Of a stretch of 64,000 bases of DNA, positions 21,779 to 33,497 are shown piece after piece (the stretch's first letter is position 1; each line of letters begins with the position of its first letter). The stretch comes from Lucinisca nassula (lineage: Eukaryota; Mollusca; Bivalvia; Lucinida; Lucinidae): assembly GCA_963580285.1 (NCBI GenBank), contig CAUZLF010000699.1, positions 1-64,000 of the forward strand. The letters run 5' to 3'. Both the position numbers and the translations under genes were made by a program. A model generated the notes under the pieces. The model saw nothing but the letters and a program-made list of their open reading frames with translations, did no database searches and was not told the DNA's origin.

Positions 21779-23695
21779 ATCCCCTCGCAACTGTATAAAA
21801 CTCACCAACATCTATATCCAATATGAATATGTTAGACCTATTAAGCATTAAAAGATTACCTTTGATGCTTCTATGATTATAGATTTGTCTACCACCCTGT
21901 TCACATGGTTTTTAATGCCAAGTCCATTGATCTTGTCATTTTACCATTGACCTTGAAAATCAATAGGGTTCATCCTATTTCCATGGGGAACATTTTTGAA
22001 AGGTTGCACGATTCAAAGATGATTGATTTGTCTTCTATCCTGTTCTCAAGGTTTTTAATGACAAGTCCATTGTGACCTTGACCTTTGACCCTGGAAATCA
22101 AAAGGGTTCATCCTCTCCATTAGGAACATTTGTGGAAGGTTTTATGCTTCTCTGATGACTGCTTTGTCTTCTTCCCTGTTTACAAGGATTTTAATGTCAA
22201 GTCCATTGTGACCTTGACCTTTGACCATTGACCTTGAAAATCAATACGGTTCATTCTCTCTACATGGGAAACATTTATGGAAGGTTTGGTGCTTCTATGA
22301 TGATAGCTTTTGTCTTCGATCCTGTTCACAAGGTCCTTAATGTCAAATCCATTGTGACCTAGACATTTGACCCTTGACCTTGAAAATCAATAGGGATCAT
22401 CCTCTCTCCAAGGGGGAATATTTGATGCTTCTGTGATGATTGTTTTGTTTTCTATCCTGTTCACAAGTTTTTATTGTCGTCCATTTTGCCTTGACCTTTG
22501 ACCTTGAAAATCTGTAGGGTTCATTCTCTCTCCATGGGGAACATTTGTGGGAGGTTTGATGCTTCTATAATGATAGCGTTGTCTTCTATCCTGTTCACAA
22601 TGTTTTAATGTCAAGTCTGTTGTGACACTGACCCTTGACGCTCGGCCTTGAAAATCAAAAGGGTTCACCCTCTCTTCATGGGGAACATTTGTGGAAGGTT
22701 TGATGCTTTTGAGAAGATTGCTTTGTCTTCTATCCTGTTCACAAAGTTTTTTAATTTCAGGTCGATTGTGATCTTGACCTTGGACCCTTGGCCTTTTAAA
22801 TCAATAGGCTTCATCCTCTTTCCATGGAGAATATTTCCGGACTGTTAGATGTTTCTATGATGATAGCTTTGTCTTCTATCCTGTTCACAAGATTTTTAAT
22901 GTCAAGTCAATTGTGACCTTGACCTTTGACCTTGAAATGAATAGTGTTCATCCTCTCTCCGTGAGGAACATTTGGGGAAGGTTCGATTCTTCCATGATAA
23001 TAATTTTGTCCTCTATCATGTTCACAATGTTTTAAATGTCAAGTCCATTGTGACCTTTTCATTTGACCATTGACCTTGAAAATCAATAGTGATCATACTC
23101 TCTCCATGGGCAACATTTGTGGAAGGCTTGATGCTTCTACGATAATATCTTGATCTTCTATCCTGTTCACAATGTTTTAATGTCAAGCCCATTGTGACAT
23201 CGACATTCGACCCTTGACCTTGAAAATCAACAGGGTCCATCCTCACTCCATGGGGAACATTCATTGTAGGTTTGATGCTTCTATGATGATCGCTTTGTCT
23301 TCAATCCTGTTCACAAGGTTTTTAATGTCAAGTCCATTGTGATCTTGACATTTAACCCTTGACCTTGAAAATCAATAGGGCTCATCCTCTCTCCATGGAA
23401 AACATTTGTGGAAGGTTTGATGCTTCTATGATGGTAGCTTTGTCTTCTGTCCTGTTCACAATGTGTTTTTAATGTGTTTTTAAGTCCATTGTGACCTTGA
23501 CATTTTGCCCTTGTCCTTGCAAATCAATTGGATTTATCCTCTCTCCACGAGAAACATTTGTGGAAGGTTTGATGCTTCTCCGATGATTGCTTTATCTTCA
23601 ATCCTGTTCGCAAGGATCCAGAAACACGGACACAACCACACTAGAACGCACGGCAGCGATGCTATATCCCCACCGCAATTTTGTTGCGAGGGGAT
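21779..23695. mobile_element. Pearl-like element with about 138-bp x12-13 array
   Basis: Inverted ends atcccctcgcaac / gttgcgaggggat. Unit landmarks are 'tcttctatcctgttcacaag', 'aatgtcaagtccattgtgac', 'cttgaaaatcaatagggttc' and 'catggggaacatttgtggaa'. Units diverge by substitutions and small gaps. No protein is encoded. Confidence 0.85.
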
Positions 23696-24244
23696 AATAA
23701 CGAATAATCGGGTTATGTGCCATTGACTGATGGTAGATAGATATCACAGAGATAATTCTGAAGCCATTCGAAATTACAAAGGATTCGGCACAATGCTCTT
23801 TATGACCTGCTCGCGAAGTATGATTTGCACTGCCGTCAATTGGGAATGGCCTTAGAAAACCTTTCCTATAATGAATAAGTAAGGAAAAGGCTAATTATTC
23901 TCGTGTATGAGGTCCAACCCTTTGGAGACATGCAAAATTATGAAACCTTTTAAAACAATTAAAGGTTACAAAAGTTGTTTTCCGCAGCGCTTTCTCCTTT
24001 GCTCCAACATGGAGCAATTTTTTACTTGTGTATTAAGTGATCGGTTTTGGTAGTGAGCTATCTGCATAGTTGATGATAGCAAAAATTTGGTTCAATCTTT
24101 ATCAGATAACAAGATAGGCTTGCCCAAAGATACAGATTTTGTCATTTTGATGATAATGTTAAAATGTCATCTTGGCGACCCCAACTTTATAAAATTGAAA
24201 TCAAGCAGTCCACCCATAATATGTATGATCACATGAGTCATGTA
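23696..24244. other. Unique-looking non-coding sequence
   Basis: No repeat family seen elsewhere in the window, no exon and no RNA gene recognised. Confidence 0.4.
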
Positions 24245-24318
24245 TGAGGGTCATTCAATATTTGACTGGCCTAACCCAGTTGCTGAACGCTTTTTACATA
24301 TTATTCATCAATGCCTTA

Positions 24319-25412
24319 AACCCCGGTCCCACAGAGCTTGCGACCGCGATGCGACCTCTCTGCGACTAAAAAAAATGGCAATCGCAGAGCGGTTGCAAAA
24401 GTCGCACGGAGGTTTTATAAAGGTTGCAGCAAGGTCGCGGGTAGGTCGCCGATCAAATTTAGTCGCCGATCGTCTTTTGTGCATGCACAAAAGACTGGCT
24501 GCGACTGATTTTGATCGCAGACTAGTTGCAATGGTTTTCTAGACGTCGCAGACCAATCTCTGATCGATCGCCGAACAGTCACGGATCGATCCCCGACCGA
24601 ATTTATGCAAATTTGGCTGTAAATTCTAGCAACCTTATTGCAACTTATCGGAGACTGGTTGCAGACCGATCGCCGACTCATCGCCGACTGATCCGCGATC
24701 GATCCACGACCTATCGGCGATCGGTCGGCAACTGTTCGGCGATGGGTCGGCGATCGATCGGAGATTGATCACTGATAAGTCGGCGATTGATCTGCGATTG
24801 GTCTGCAACTGGTCGCCGACAAGCTGTAAAAAGGTGTTAAAACCACCGAACGATTATAGCGCCAACTACAATAAAAACTGTTAACATCCTAGCATCATTT
24901 CGACGACAGCTTTCAAAGAGGCAACATGGTTCGGAGAGGCGGGCAAAAGAAAACGGCGGCGCAGCCGAAAAAAAACGGGAAGCAAGGCTCGGACACCAAA
25001 TTCAGATGACGAGGACTTGCAGCAGCCCAGAGAAGACTCTCAGCAGTCGAAAATTTAGTTTATTTTTGTCTGTGTCAAACAAAAACGCAAAACAGTCTCC
25101 GACAAGTCGCCGATCGGTTTTATCCAGTCTCTGAAGAGTCACCGATTGATCGCCGACTAGTCCCCGATCCTGTTTTACTTGTTGCAAGTCAGTCGCCGAT
25201 CATACGGCGATTCGTCGGCGACAAGTCGCTGATCAGTCGCCGACTTTGGGCAACATTAATCGCCGATTGTTCGGCGACCGGTCGCCGACTAGTCGGCGAT
25301 ACATTTACGGAGCAAATTTAGTTGCAACAGTTGCAAAGGTCGCAGGCCAGTTGCAACGAAATCAGTTGCAGAGAGGTCGCATCGCAGTCGCAAGGTCTGT
25401 GGGACCGGGGCT
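24319..25412. mobile_element. TTA-flanked TIR element rich in CGATCGGCGAC words
   Basis: Ends 'aaccccggtcccacagagct' against 'tctgtgggaccggggct', inverted for over 40 bp with few mismatches, with TTA on both sides (24316-24318, 25413-25415). A 3-bp TWA duplication suggests PIF/Harbinger mobilisation. The interior is a dense permutation of 'gtcgccgac', 'cgatcgg' and 'gttgca' words. No transposase. Confidence 0.75.
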
Positions 25413-25630
25413 TTATACATGGTTACACAAAATTTTATCGATCAGTTTAGTATTTGTAGTCCATGCAAGGTAAAATAACACAGCAGGGGTCAGTGTTGAC
25501 TATTTTTCTTCACAAGTGATCAGAAATGGAAAATTTATGAGGAACTGCGTGAAGTTTACAGAAAGACTGCTTCACATTCAACTGTTAAAAATTTGGTGTC
25601 TGATTTTAAAAATAGCCATCAGAAGAGATG

Positions 25631-27010
25631 GCAATTACCCCAACCAAAAGCCAATATGGCCTTCAGATAGAAAGTGCACCAGAATTAAAACACACAGGTA
25701 AGCCCACAGTATATTTTGTATATGTAATGTTTATTGAGACTATCTTCACCTAATGATACTAAGGATCGCTTCTCAACATGATGAAGATCCAAGATTTCCA
25801 ATGCACAAATAATGGGTATACTGAGTTGTGGTTCTTGCACATGAAATGCCTTTTCATGCAGCCTTGTATATACAATTGTTACAATTGTGGCAAGTATCAG
25901 CAATATATCTCAAAGATATTGGAGTTATGGCCATCCCAAGATTATACTGTCAGCGGAGATAACTCAAAATCCAGGGCACTCAGAATTGTGGTTCTTGTGC
26001 ATGACATGCCTGCTTAACCTTGTGTACAGCTGTACCAAGTACCATCAATATTGGAGATATGATGATCACAAGCCGGTCATACTGTTATATTGGAAGGGGA
26101 GATAACTCAAATACCACATCACCAAGAGTTGTGGTTCTTGCCCATGACATGCCTTCTATAGCTTCTTTACAATTGTCAAGGGAGATGACTCAAAAGCCAG
26201 GGTACCCAGAGTTGTAATTCTTGCACATGACACACCTGCTTAACCTCATGTACATCTGCACCAAGTTCCATCACAATGTCTCAAAGAGTGTTGGAGATAT
26301 GGTGAACACAACGTGGTCATACTATTATACTGGAAGTGGAGATAACTCAAATACCATAGCACCCAGAATTGTTTTTCTTAGGCATGTCACGATGTCTCAA
26401 CCCTGAATACAATTGTGCCAAGTACCGTCAATATATCTCAAAGGGTATTAAAGTTAGGGCCATCACAGGTTATATTGTCAGGAAAGATAAGTAAAAAACC
26501 AGGGCACCCAGAGTTGCAGTTCTTGCACATGACACACCTGCTTAACCTCATGTACAACTGGAGCAAGTACCATCATTAAGTCTCAAAGAGTATTGGAGAT
26601 ATGGCCATCACAAGGTAGTGATTCTATTTTATTGGAAGGGGAGATAACTAAAAACCATGGCACCCTGAGTTGTGGTTCTTGTGCATGACATGCCATCTCA
26701 GCCTTGTGAACAATTGTGCCAGGTACCATCAATATGTCTCAAAGGGTATTGGAGTTATGGCCATCACAAGGTATTCATTCTATTTTATTAAAAGGGGAGA
26801 TAACTAAAAACTATGGCACCCAGAGTGTGGTCCTTGCGCATGACACACTATGTCAGCCTTGTGAACAATTGTGCCAAGAACCATCAATGAATCTCAAAGG
26901 GTATTGGAGTTATGGCCATCACAAGGTTGCGTCTACGTACGTACGGATGTACAGACAGATAGACAGATGGATCGCTATATCCCCCGAACCTATTCGGTTG
27001 GGGGATAAAA
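25631..27010. mobile_element. Pearl-like element, about 165-bp units, inside the mariner remnant
   Basis: Units of 'aagtaccatcaatatgtctc', 'ggagttatggccatcacaag' and 'gagataactcaaa' repeat about seven times. The right end has 'acagacagatagacagatgg' and 'tatcccccgaacc', with inverted 'ggttgggggata'. Mariner coding sequence resumes right after it. The left boundary is approximate. Confidence 0.7.
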
Positions 27011-27178
27011 ATGGTCGGGTAACGTTGGAAGATGAGTACCATAGTGGAAGACCTGTGAATGCTACTGATATGTCACTTGTGAAAATCTAAGGGAACTAGT
27101 AAAGAAGGACAGGGGAATGAAAGTTTCAGAAATGGCTAAAAGATTGCAGATTTCTGGGTGTCAAAACGAGTGTCAATT

Positions 27179-27568
27179 AGGGCTGGCTAATCGGAGCTGA
27201 AAAGATAATCGATTATCAGTCATGCCATTGCGATCGATAATCGATTAGTAATCGCTAAGGTTTTTGTCATAATTTTACCTGTCTGGCTTTCTGTCTGAGC
27301 ATGACTCTTACCATATGTTGTCCATTACCATATGTATATTTGAACAGACAGTCCTGGGCAAACAGTGTAGACCCAGATGAGACGCCGCAAAATGTGGCGT
27401 CTCATCAGGTCTGCACTGTTTGCCACTCATCCCGCTATTTTAGGCATAACTTTGGGTAGTAAATTGTACCTATCAAGTAATCGATTAAAAGCAAATCAGA
27501 AATGATAATCATTTTTGTGGAATTTATCGATCGATTAATCGATTATATGATTAATCGTGTCAGCCTTA
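27179..27568. mobile_element. hAT-type MITE, sister of 7877-8270, no target duplication
   Basis: TAGGGCTG to CAGCCTTA, 390 bp, aligning in reverse with 7877-8270, including the central GCAAACAGTG hairpin (27357-27425). The flanks (gtgtcaat / gtcatggt) do not match, and mariner sequence is missing beside it. This fits a later adjacent deletion. Confidence 0.75.
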
Positions 27569-27790
27569 GTCATGGTTCACCGCATCCAAAGAAATTCAAG
27601 ACATCACTTGGCAAGGTCATGGCAACTGTGTTTTGGGATGGCAAGGGGGTTCTGTTGATGGACTAGTTACCTCATGACCAGACTATTAATGAGGACTATT
27701 GTGATAATATTTTGGACCAATTGGGTGCAGCTATAGTACAGAAAAGGTGTGATTCTCCCTGCACAGGTGGCCTACATTGCATACATTGTA

Positions 27791-28205
27791 CACTCAAGAT
27801 TTGCAGGATGAAATCTACACACTAATGATGTAATTAGGGTTGAGATCTTTTACCTGCAGCAAGGATGAGTCTCTCATGTGACCCAAACGAGGCTCCAGCC
27901 ACAGTGGTGAGAGACCTAATAATTAAGAGTAGGTGCTCTTACTCACTAGCTCATGTAGGCCCATTCGGGTGTAGTTATACAAGAGAAAGAAAATAAGGAA
28001 ATTTACACCAAAGGGATGGGTGGCGAGCCCACTGCACTCAGAAGAGACTCAAATCAGCCTGTTAATCGACTAAGTCAATATGCATGAAAAAGCCATAAAT
28101 GCAACGATGTACATGATTGTGATGGTGTATGAATGTCATTCGACGTGTCACCAGTAACAATGCTGATAGCTAACTGGTCATATAGAAACAGAAACTTTAA
28201 ACAAT
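27791..28205. other. Non-coding, unassigned
   Basis: No recognised repeat or exon. 'gtatgaatgtcattcgacgt' near 28125 recurs near 34378 ('gatgaatgtcatttgatgta'). Confidence 0.3.
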
Positions 28206-28402
28206 TTAACCCTTATCCTACTGAACATGACAACCTGTAGCTTTGCAAACAGTGTAGATCCAGATCAGATGGTTTCTGAAGAAGTCACACAGGATCTACA
28301 CAGTTTGTCATTCTGTTTGTAAATTAATTGCTTACATTGTAATTTGATTGATAATCAGGACTGGTTGTGGCTAAATTAATCTATTCAGCAGGATAAGGAT
28401 TA
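28206..28402 (+). mobile_element. MITE-A copy
   Basis: TTAACCCTTATCCTACTGAAC to 'caggataaggattaa', with decayed hairpin arms. Confidence 0.7.
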
Positions 28403-28873
28403 AGCATGCTGTTGTACGAGTTTAGGCAGAGCTAGGATTGTATAATTTCAGGCTGTTTATGTTCTTTTCAAAATCCATACATGTCTAAAACTATATTAAA
28501 TTGTCATTAGCAAGGCTACAATTAAAAATTACAATTTACAATTTTGTCGTGAAAAGCAAAAAGAGGTCTTTCGAAAATGCCAAGGAAGGTTCAAAGCAGC
28601 CTGCATGTTAGGTGGGCCACCCATCCGATTAGTGTAGATTCCCTATTCTTATTTTCTATTAATGAGAAAACACCCTCACAAATACCGGGGTTATGTTGGC
28701 TTTCTTCTGCTTCAGCATTTCAGTTATTCCATGCTGCCGAGTCCTCATTATCTTTTTTTGTCTCTGCGTTTGCTCGTAGATGCTGTGCTCATGTATGGCA
28801 AGCTGTTTTACTGTACTTATTCCATAAATTAGATATCTGATTTACAATACTATATCAGATATCTTAAATAAGA
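28403..28873. other. Non-coding, unassigned
   Basis: An 87-codon open frame (28577-28840) has no recognisable motif and I do not call it a gene. GATATC words begin near 28830. Confidence 0.35.
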
Positions 28874-29112
28874 CAACCCCGCCCATTAGGCCTTGAAGAA
28901 ATAGATGGGCTGCATGATGCTTCCACGCAGAGCTGAAACCGACCCAGACATGAGTACTGGTAACCCACTTAGAGGATCTAAGCCTGCCCAGGCAAAGCGG
29001 TATTTCATCTCAATGTCGGGTAAAAGTCCCACAAAATTGGAAGCGACGTCTCCAAAATGACCTTTACAGTGTTGACAGGGACGTTAAACATCAAATCAAA
29101 CAAACAAACAAA
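28874..29112 (+). mobile_element. SINE-1 with internal deletion and 13-bp target duplication
   Basis: Flanked by atcttaaataaga (28861-28873 and 29113-29125). It lacks about 60 bp after 'aggcaaagcggt'. (CAAA)n tail. Confidence 0.85.
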
Positions 29113-29725
29113 ATCTTAAATAAGATATCTTATATATTATAATTAAGATTTCTTATATGGCGATTATGAGATCTTTTACAACCTATAAGATATCTTATAT
29201 ACTATATAAGATATCTTGATTGAAAAATGATATCTAATATAGCATAAAGGATATCTTAACTGACATAGGTCTCCTACTGCTATGGATTCGAGCCTGGCTC
29301 AGGTCACATGCTAGACACCAATTCTGCAACAGAAGGTCAGGTGGTTTTTCTGCAGGTACTCAAGTTTTTGCCCACCTCTGAATAAAGACTGGCTCAAAAT
29401 AAGTGAAATGATCTTGAACATCCCCTCCCACACACACACACACAAAAGTAAAAAGTAATTTCGATCATACAATAACACACCCTTGTGACAGTGCATTTTT
29501 TTTCACTTTTCCAAAATAGCTACTTTTTTGATGAAAATCTGTGATATTTTTCTTATTTATATTAAAAACATAGGGTTGTTTGTGCTCGTTAGAACCACCT
29601 CATTCTAACAAGTACCCAAAACTTATACCCCCATAAACCCCAGTTTTTTCTCTATTTAAAGTAGGGTTTAGTGGGGTATTCATTTCATTGACTTGTTCAT
29701 GTTATGGTTGACATACTATCTAATA
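29113..29725. repeat. GATATCTTATAT-rich DNA, SINE fragment, hairpin-H copy
   Basis: 'agatatcttatata' words fill 29113-29260. At 29270-29430 is a 3' part of the tRNA-derived SINE seen at 32888 ('actcaagtttttgcccacct'). At 29470-29700 is a decayed hairpin-H copy. Confidence 0.6.
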
Positions 29726-31016
29726 CGAGGGTAGGCTGAAAAGTTCTGAGCCTGACCAAGAAGCAGTCATCGAACAGCCATGAAATTTTGTATTCATTAA
29801 ATCCAAACCGTTATTACTTGATTTGACTCAAATGAGTTCAAGTTTACCTGCAATAACGTAGAAATTCTAGACTTTGAAAATTGATACTAGCACGTTTTTG
29901 AGAAAATGGTCAAAATCTGGCATTGTGGTGTCATCAAGTACCTCCATAAAAATGGGTTAGCTCCTAAGGACATTCATGCCGATATGGTTGCTACATTTGG
30001 GGATGATGCTCCTTCGTATGCAACCGTGAAAAGGGGGGCAGCAAATTTTAAGATGGGCAAGGACAGCATTGAAGATGATGACCGGTGTGGACAACCCACA
30101 ACGGCAACAACTGAGGAAACCATCAGCCAAGTGCTAAGGGCCGTGATGGATGACAGGCGTTTAACTGTGAATCAGTTAGCTACGGTAACACTGTTGGCAT
30201 CTCCTGTGAACGAGTAGAGAATATTCTACACAGTGAATTAGGATTGTCGAAGGTTTCCGTCAGATGGGTGCCACGGCTTTTGATGCCTGACCAAAAGTTG
30301 ACCAGACTGAAACTGTCACAAGCCAACTTGGCTATTTTTGAAGCAAACCAAGATGGTTTTCTTGACCGTTTTGTCACTCAGGATGAGTGTTGGGTTCATC
30401 ACTTTGAGCCAGAGACCAAAAGACAATCCATGCAATGGAAGCACCCTGGCTCACCCCCTCCAAAGAAGGCAAAGGTCGTTTCCTCTGCAGGGAAGGTGAT
30501 GGCATCAGTGTTCTGGGATGCCAAGGGTATAATATTCATAGATTACCTTCCAAAGCGCAGAACAATTAATGGGGAGTATTATGCAGATCTGCTAAAACAA
30601 TTGGGAAAAGCAATTAAGGCTAAACGACCCGGAAAATTGACAAAAGGGGTCTTGTTCCATCAGGACAATGCGCCTGCTCATAAATCGGTTGTCACAATGG
30701 CTGCTGTGCATGACTATGGCTTCACACTTGTCGATCACCCTCTGTATTCACCTGATCTAGCTCCATCAGATTATTTCCTGTTTCCAAACATGAAAAAGCA
30801 CTTGGCTGGGCAGCATTATCGGTCAGACCAGGAGGTGATAGCTGCTGTGGAGGAGTTTTTCAAGGACCAAGATGAGACCTTCTATACCACTGGGATCCAA
30901 TATACCACTATCGCTGGAGGAAGGGTGTGGACAGACTATGTTGAAAAATAAGGCACTTTTAGCATGGACAAACCATTGGATCTTGGTCAGGCTCAGAACT
31001 TTTCACCCTACCCTCG
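29726..31016 (+). mobile_element. Mariner transposon, near-complete (1291 bp)
   Basis: Inverted ends match over 34 bp with one mismatch ('cgagggtaggctgaaaagtt' on the left, 'aacttttcaccctaccctcg' on the right). TA flanks both sides (29724-29725, 31017-31018). Length and layout are those of a whole mariner. The well-preserved ends suggest recent activity in this lineage. Confidence 0.93.
29906..30951 (+). pseudogene. Mariner transposase, one frameshift
   Basis: ATG 29906 opens the N-terminal helix-turn-helix domain (TVKRGAANFKMG, then DDDRCGQPTTAT). Near 30185-30215 the frame shifts by a one-base loss. The catalytic part continues to 30951: first Asp in TQDECWVHHFEPE, second in FHQDNAPAHK, third in LAPSDYFLF. 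Exactly 34 residues separate the last two Asp (DD34D). The WVPRLLMPDQ linker and YSPDLAPSDY block are intact. Cut-and-paste transposase, nuclear; inactive as read unless the shift is a sequencing error. Confidence 0.92.
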
Positions 31017-32170
31017 TATAATATATATATATCAGAATTAATATCTGATCCATTCAAGTATATCAGATATATATGAGATAGTGCATGTATATAAGATATC
31101 TTATATGCTATAGTAGATATATAATTTATCAAATATTTTATATAGCAAATAAGATATATACCACATAAGATAACAGATATATGTTTCTAAATCATATATC
31201 TAAGTTATCAATTCACTTATCTAATGTCATATTAAATATCTTAAATAGTCAATAGTGTATCAGATACCTTAAATACTATAGTATATCAGGTATCTCAGAT
31301 TTCTTAAATAGTATACCAGATATCTTATTTATATTTATAAGATATCTTATATAGCAAATAAGGTATCTTATTTACAACTGCATATAAGATATTTTATTCC
31401 CTAAATCTTCTTTAGATTTCTTTATGAGGTACCTTCAATATCTTGGTGCAATTTTACTATTTAATTGAATTTTAAGATATCTATAAATAAAATATTTATG
31501 ATATCTATAATAAAAATATAGGATATCCATAAATATTATTAGATATCTATAAATAATGTAAGATATCTATTATTTATTTTATGATATCCATAATATGTTA
31601 AGGGATATCTATAATTCCAAGTGTAGATATCTATTATTTGATATATGGATATCAAATGTTGAAGAACATTTTAGGATATCTATAATTACATTTATTTATA
31701 TCCATACATAGAGGTGCCATTTTACAATTTAATCGAATTTCAAGATATCTATATCTATAAATAATGATATATATAATGAAACTATAGGATATCAATAAAT
31801 ATTATTAGATATCAATAAATAATATTAGATGTCTATCATTTATTTTATGATATCCAATATGTTAAGTGATATCTTTAAATCCAATTTTAGATACCTATTA
31901 TTCGATATAGATATCAAATATTGAAGAACATTTTAGGATATCAATAATTACATTTATTGATATCCATAAAATATTTTTTTAATATCCATTATTGAAAATT
32001 GTGATATTTATAATTCAGCCTTTTAAATGATTATTTATGATTTGAGTTTTAGATATCCATATATGCAAAAGAATAATGGAGATCATAAAACAAATATATA
32101 GATTTCAAGAAATTTTACATTAGATATCTCAATTGGCATATCAAATATCTTATTTGGTATATGAGACATA
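31017..32170. repeat. AT-rich GATATC-word repeat block
   Basis: 'gatatct', 'ggatatc' and 'agatatctataaat' words at irregular spacing continue the block that starts at 29113. At 31430-31980 a larger duplication is visible: 'caattttactatttaattga' near 31450 and 'cattttacaatttaatcgaa' near 31710, each followed by matching text. No ORF. Confidence 0.75.
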
Positions 32171-32219
32171 TTTATTAAAGATAGTTATCTAGATATGGAT
32201 GGATGTAGATAGATAGCTG

Positions 32220-32225
<6 letters not shown>

Positions 32226-32306
<81 letters not shown>
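32226..32306. repeat. (AG)n microsatellite
   Basis: About 40 uninterrupted AG units. Confidence 0.98.
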
Positions 32307-32307
<1 letters not shown>

Positions 32308-32887
32308 AAGTCACTGGGGCCGTCAACAAATGGGCAATACCGTTTTAAATTTCCCTCTCTTGAAGACTTTGAATTGCCGAAGCCGAGAACCAACCCAGTC
32401 TAGTTATGCGATTTCGGCCAATCAGTGATCGCCTTACAATTAGCCCTTGTGACAGGTGGCAGGTGCGCTGAGACGGATCATGACCACAATGTTGTCAAAG
32501 AAGAATTGTTTATGTTTAAATCGCATTTACGTCGATACTTCAAACATGAGAACTCGCATATCCTATCAGATATATTTGTAATAAACTGTAAAATCTGAAT
32601 ATGGATGTTAAATACAGCAGATATTGACAGGAAGCTTTAAATTGTATTCGCTAATTGGTAACGTAGGACGCTTTTGCCTTCATAAAAGTGGGTGGGGTGC
32701 GTATAATATATACATTTGTTTTCGAATCAAGACAGTTCACCGACAAGACAACTCACCGACACAGTTTTTGCTAACAATTTACCGACACAATTGAAGACAA
32801 TTCACCAACACTTTTTGAAGACAATTCACTGACAGATTTGTTCAAAACCAGTCAACCTTTGACTGATACAATTATGATTGGTAATCA

Positions 32888-33092
32888 CGGGCCTCTGTGG
32901 CCTAGTGGTTAAGAGTGCTGACTCTTGATCATTAGGTCTCTCACCGCTGTGGTTCGCCAAGTTCTGCAATGGAAGGTCAGATGTTTTTTCTCCGGGTACT
33001 CAGGTTTTTGCCCACCTCTGATTAACGATCGGCTCGATATGAGTGAAATAATCTTGAAGGGCCGTAAAACCAAAATAAAAAAAAATAAAAAA
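32888..33092 (+). mobile_element. tRNA-derived SINE with 14-bp target duplication
   Basis: A box 'tggcctagtggttaagagtg' and a B-box-like 'gtggttcgcca', a tRNA-unrelated body and an A-rich tail. Flanked by atgattggtaatca at 32874-32887 and 33093-33106. Confidence 0.85.
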
Positions 33093-33196
33093 ATGATTGG
33101 TAATCAAAGATAAGTAAAGATATTTATGGACATGTGGTGTATTGTGTTCGACTGATCATACCTGTGAATGACCAGACCTTTTCTGCCTGTTGGTGA

Positions 33197-33497
33197 TGTT
33201 TGTTTGTTTGATTTGAGGTTTAACGTCCCCGTCAACACTGTAAAGGTCATTTTGGAGACGTTGCTTCCAATTTTGTGGGACTTTTACCCGACATTGAGAT
33301 GAAATGACATCTCAAGCCCTGTCGCCCAATGAAACCAATAGGGTTTATTAGCATGGACGGTCCGCCTCGCACCGCGGTTCCTGGACAGGCTTAGATCTTC
33401 TAAGCGGTTTACCAGTACTAGTGTGCGGGCCGGATTCAGCTCTGCGTGGAAGCATCATGCAGCCCATATATTTCTTCAAGCCCCTATGGGCGGGGGC
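33197..33497 (-). mobile_element. SINE-1 with perfect 16-bp target duplication
   Basis: Flanked by ttctgcctgttggtga at 33181-33196 and 33498-33513. (TTTG)n on the left is the tail of the minus-strand copy. Best-preserved full-length copy in the window. Confidence 0.92.

Larger units (their letters stand above)
24245..27790 (+). pseudogene. Decayed mariner, split by three younger elements
   Basis: It starts TA-tgagggtcattcaat, a mariner-type terminus. Transposase pieces appear in order: REVYRKTASHSTVKNLVSDF (25540-25630), then GRVTLEDEYHSGRPVNAT, RELVKKDRGMKVSEMAKRLQ (27011-27178), then KVMATVFWDGKGVLLMD (27570-27760). The first gap holds a TTA-flanked element lying in its 5' leader (24319-25412), the next a pearl-like element, the last a hAT MITE plus a deletion of the middle of the gene. 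The right terminus was not found. Inactive. Confidence 0.75.

Noticed and set aside
24240..25473. Arg-rich proteins in 24.2-25.5 kb
   Set aside because: Produced by CGATCGGCGAC words of a TTA-flanked element; no conserved motif.
28577..28840. 87-residue plus-strand ORF 'MPRKVQSS...'
   Set aside because: Unrecognised, no domain, no neighbouring exons and a poor start context.
32175..32403. Ser/Leu or Glu/Arg repeat proteins from open frames
   Set aside because: They are translations of the (AG)n microsatellite.
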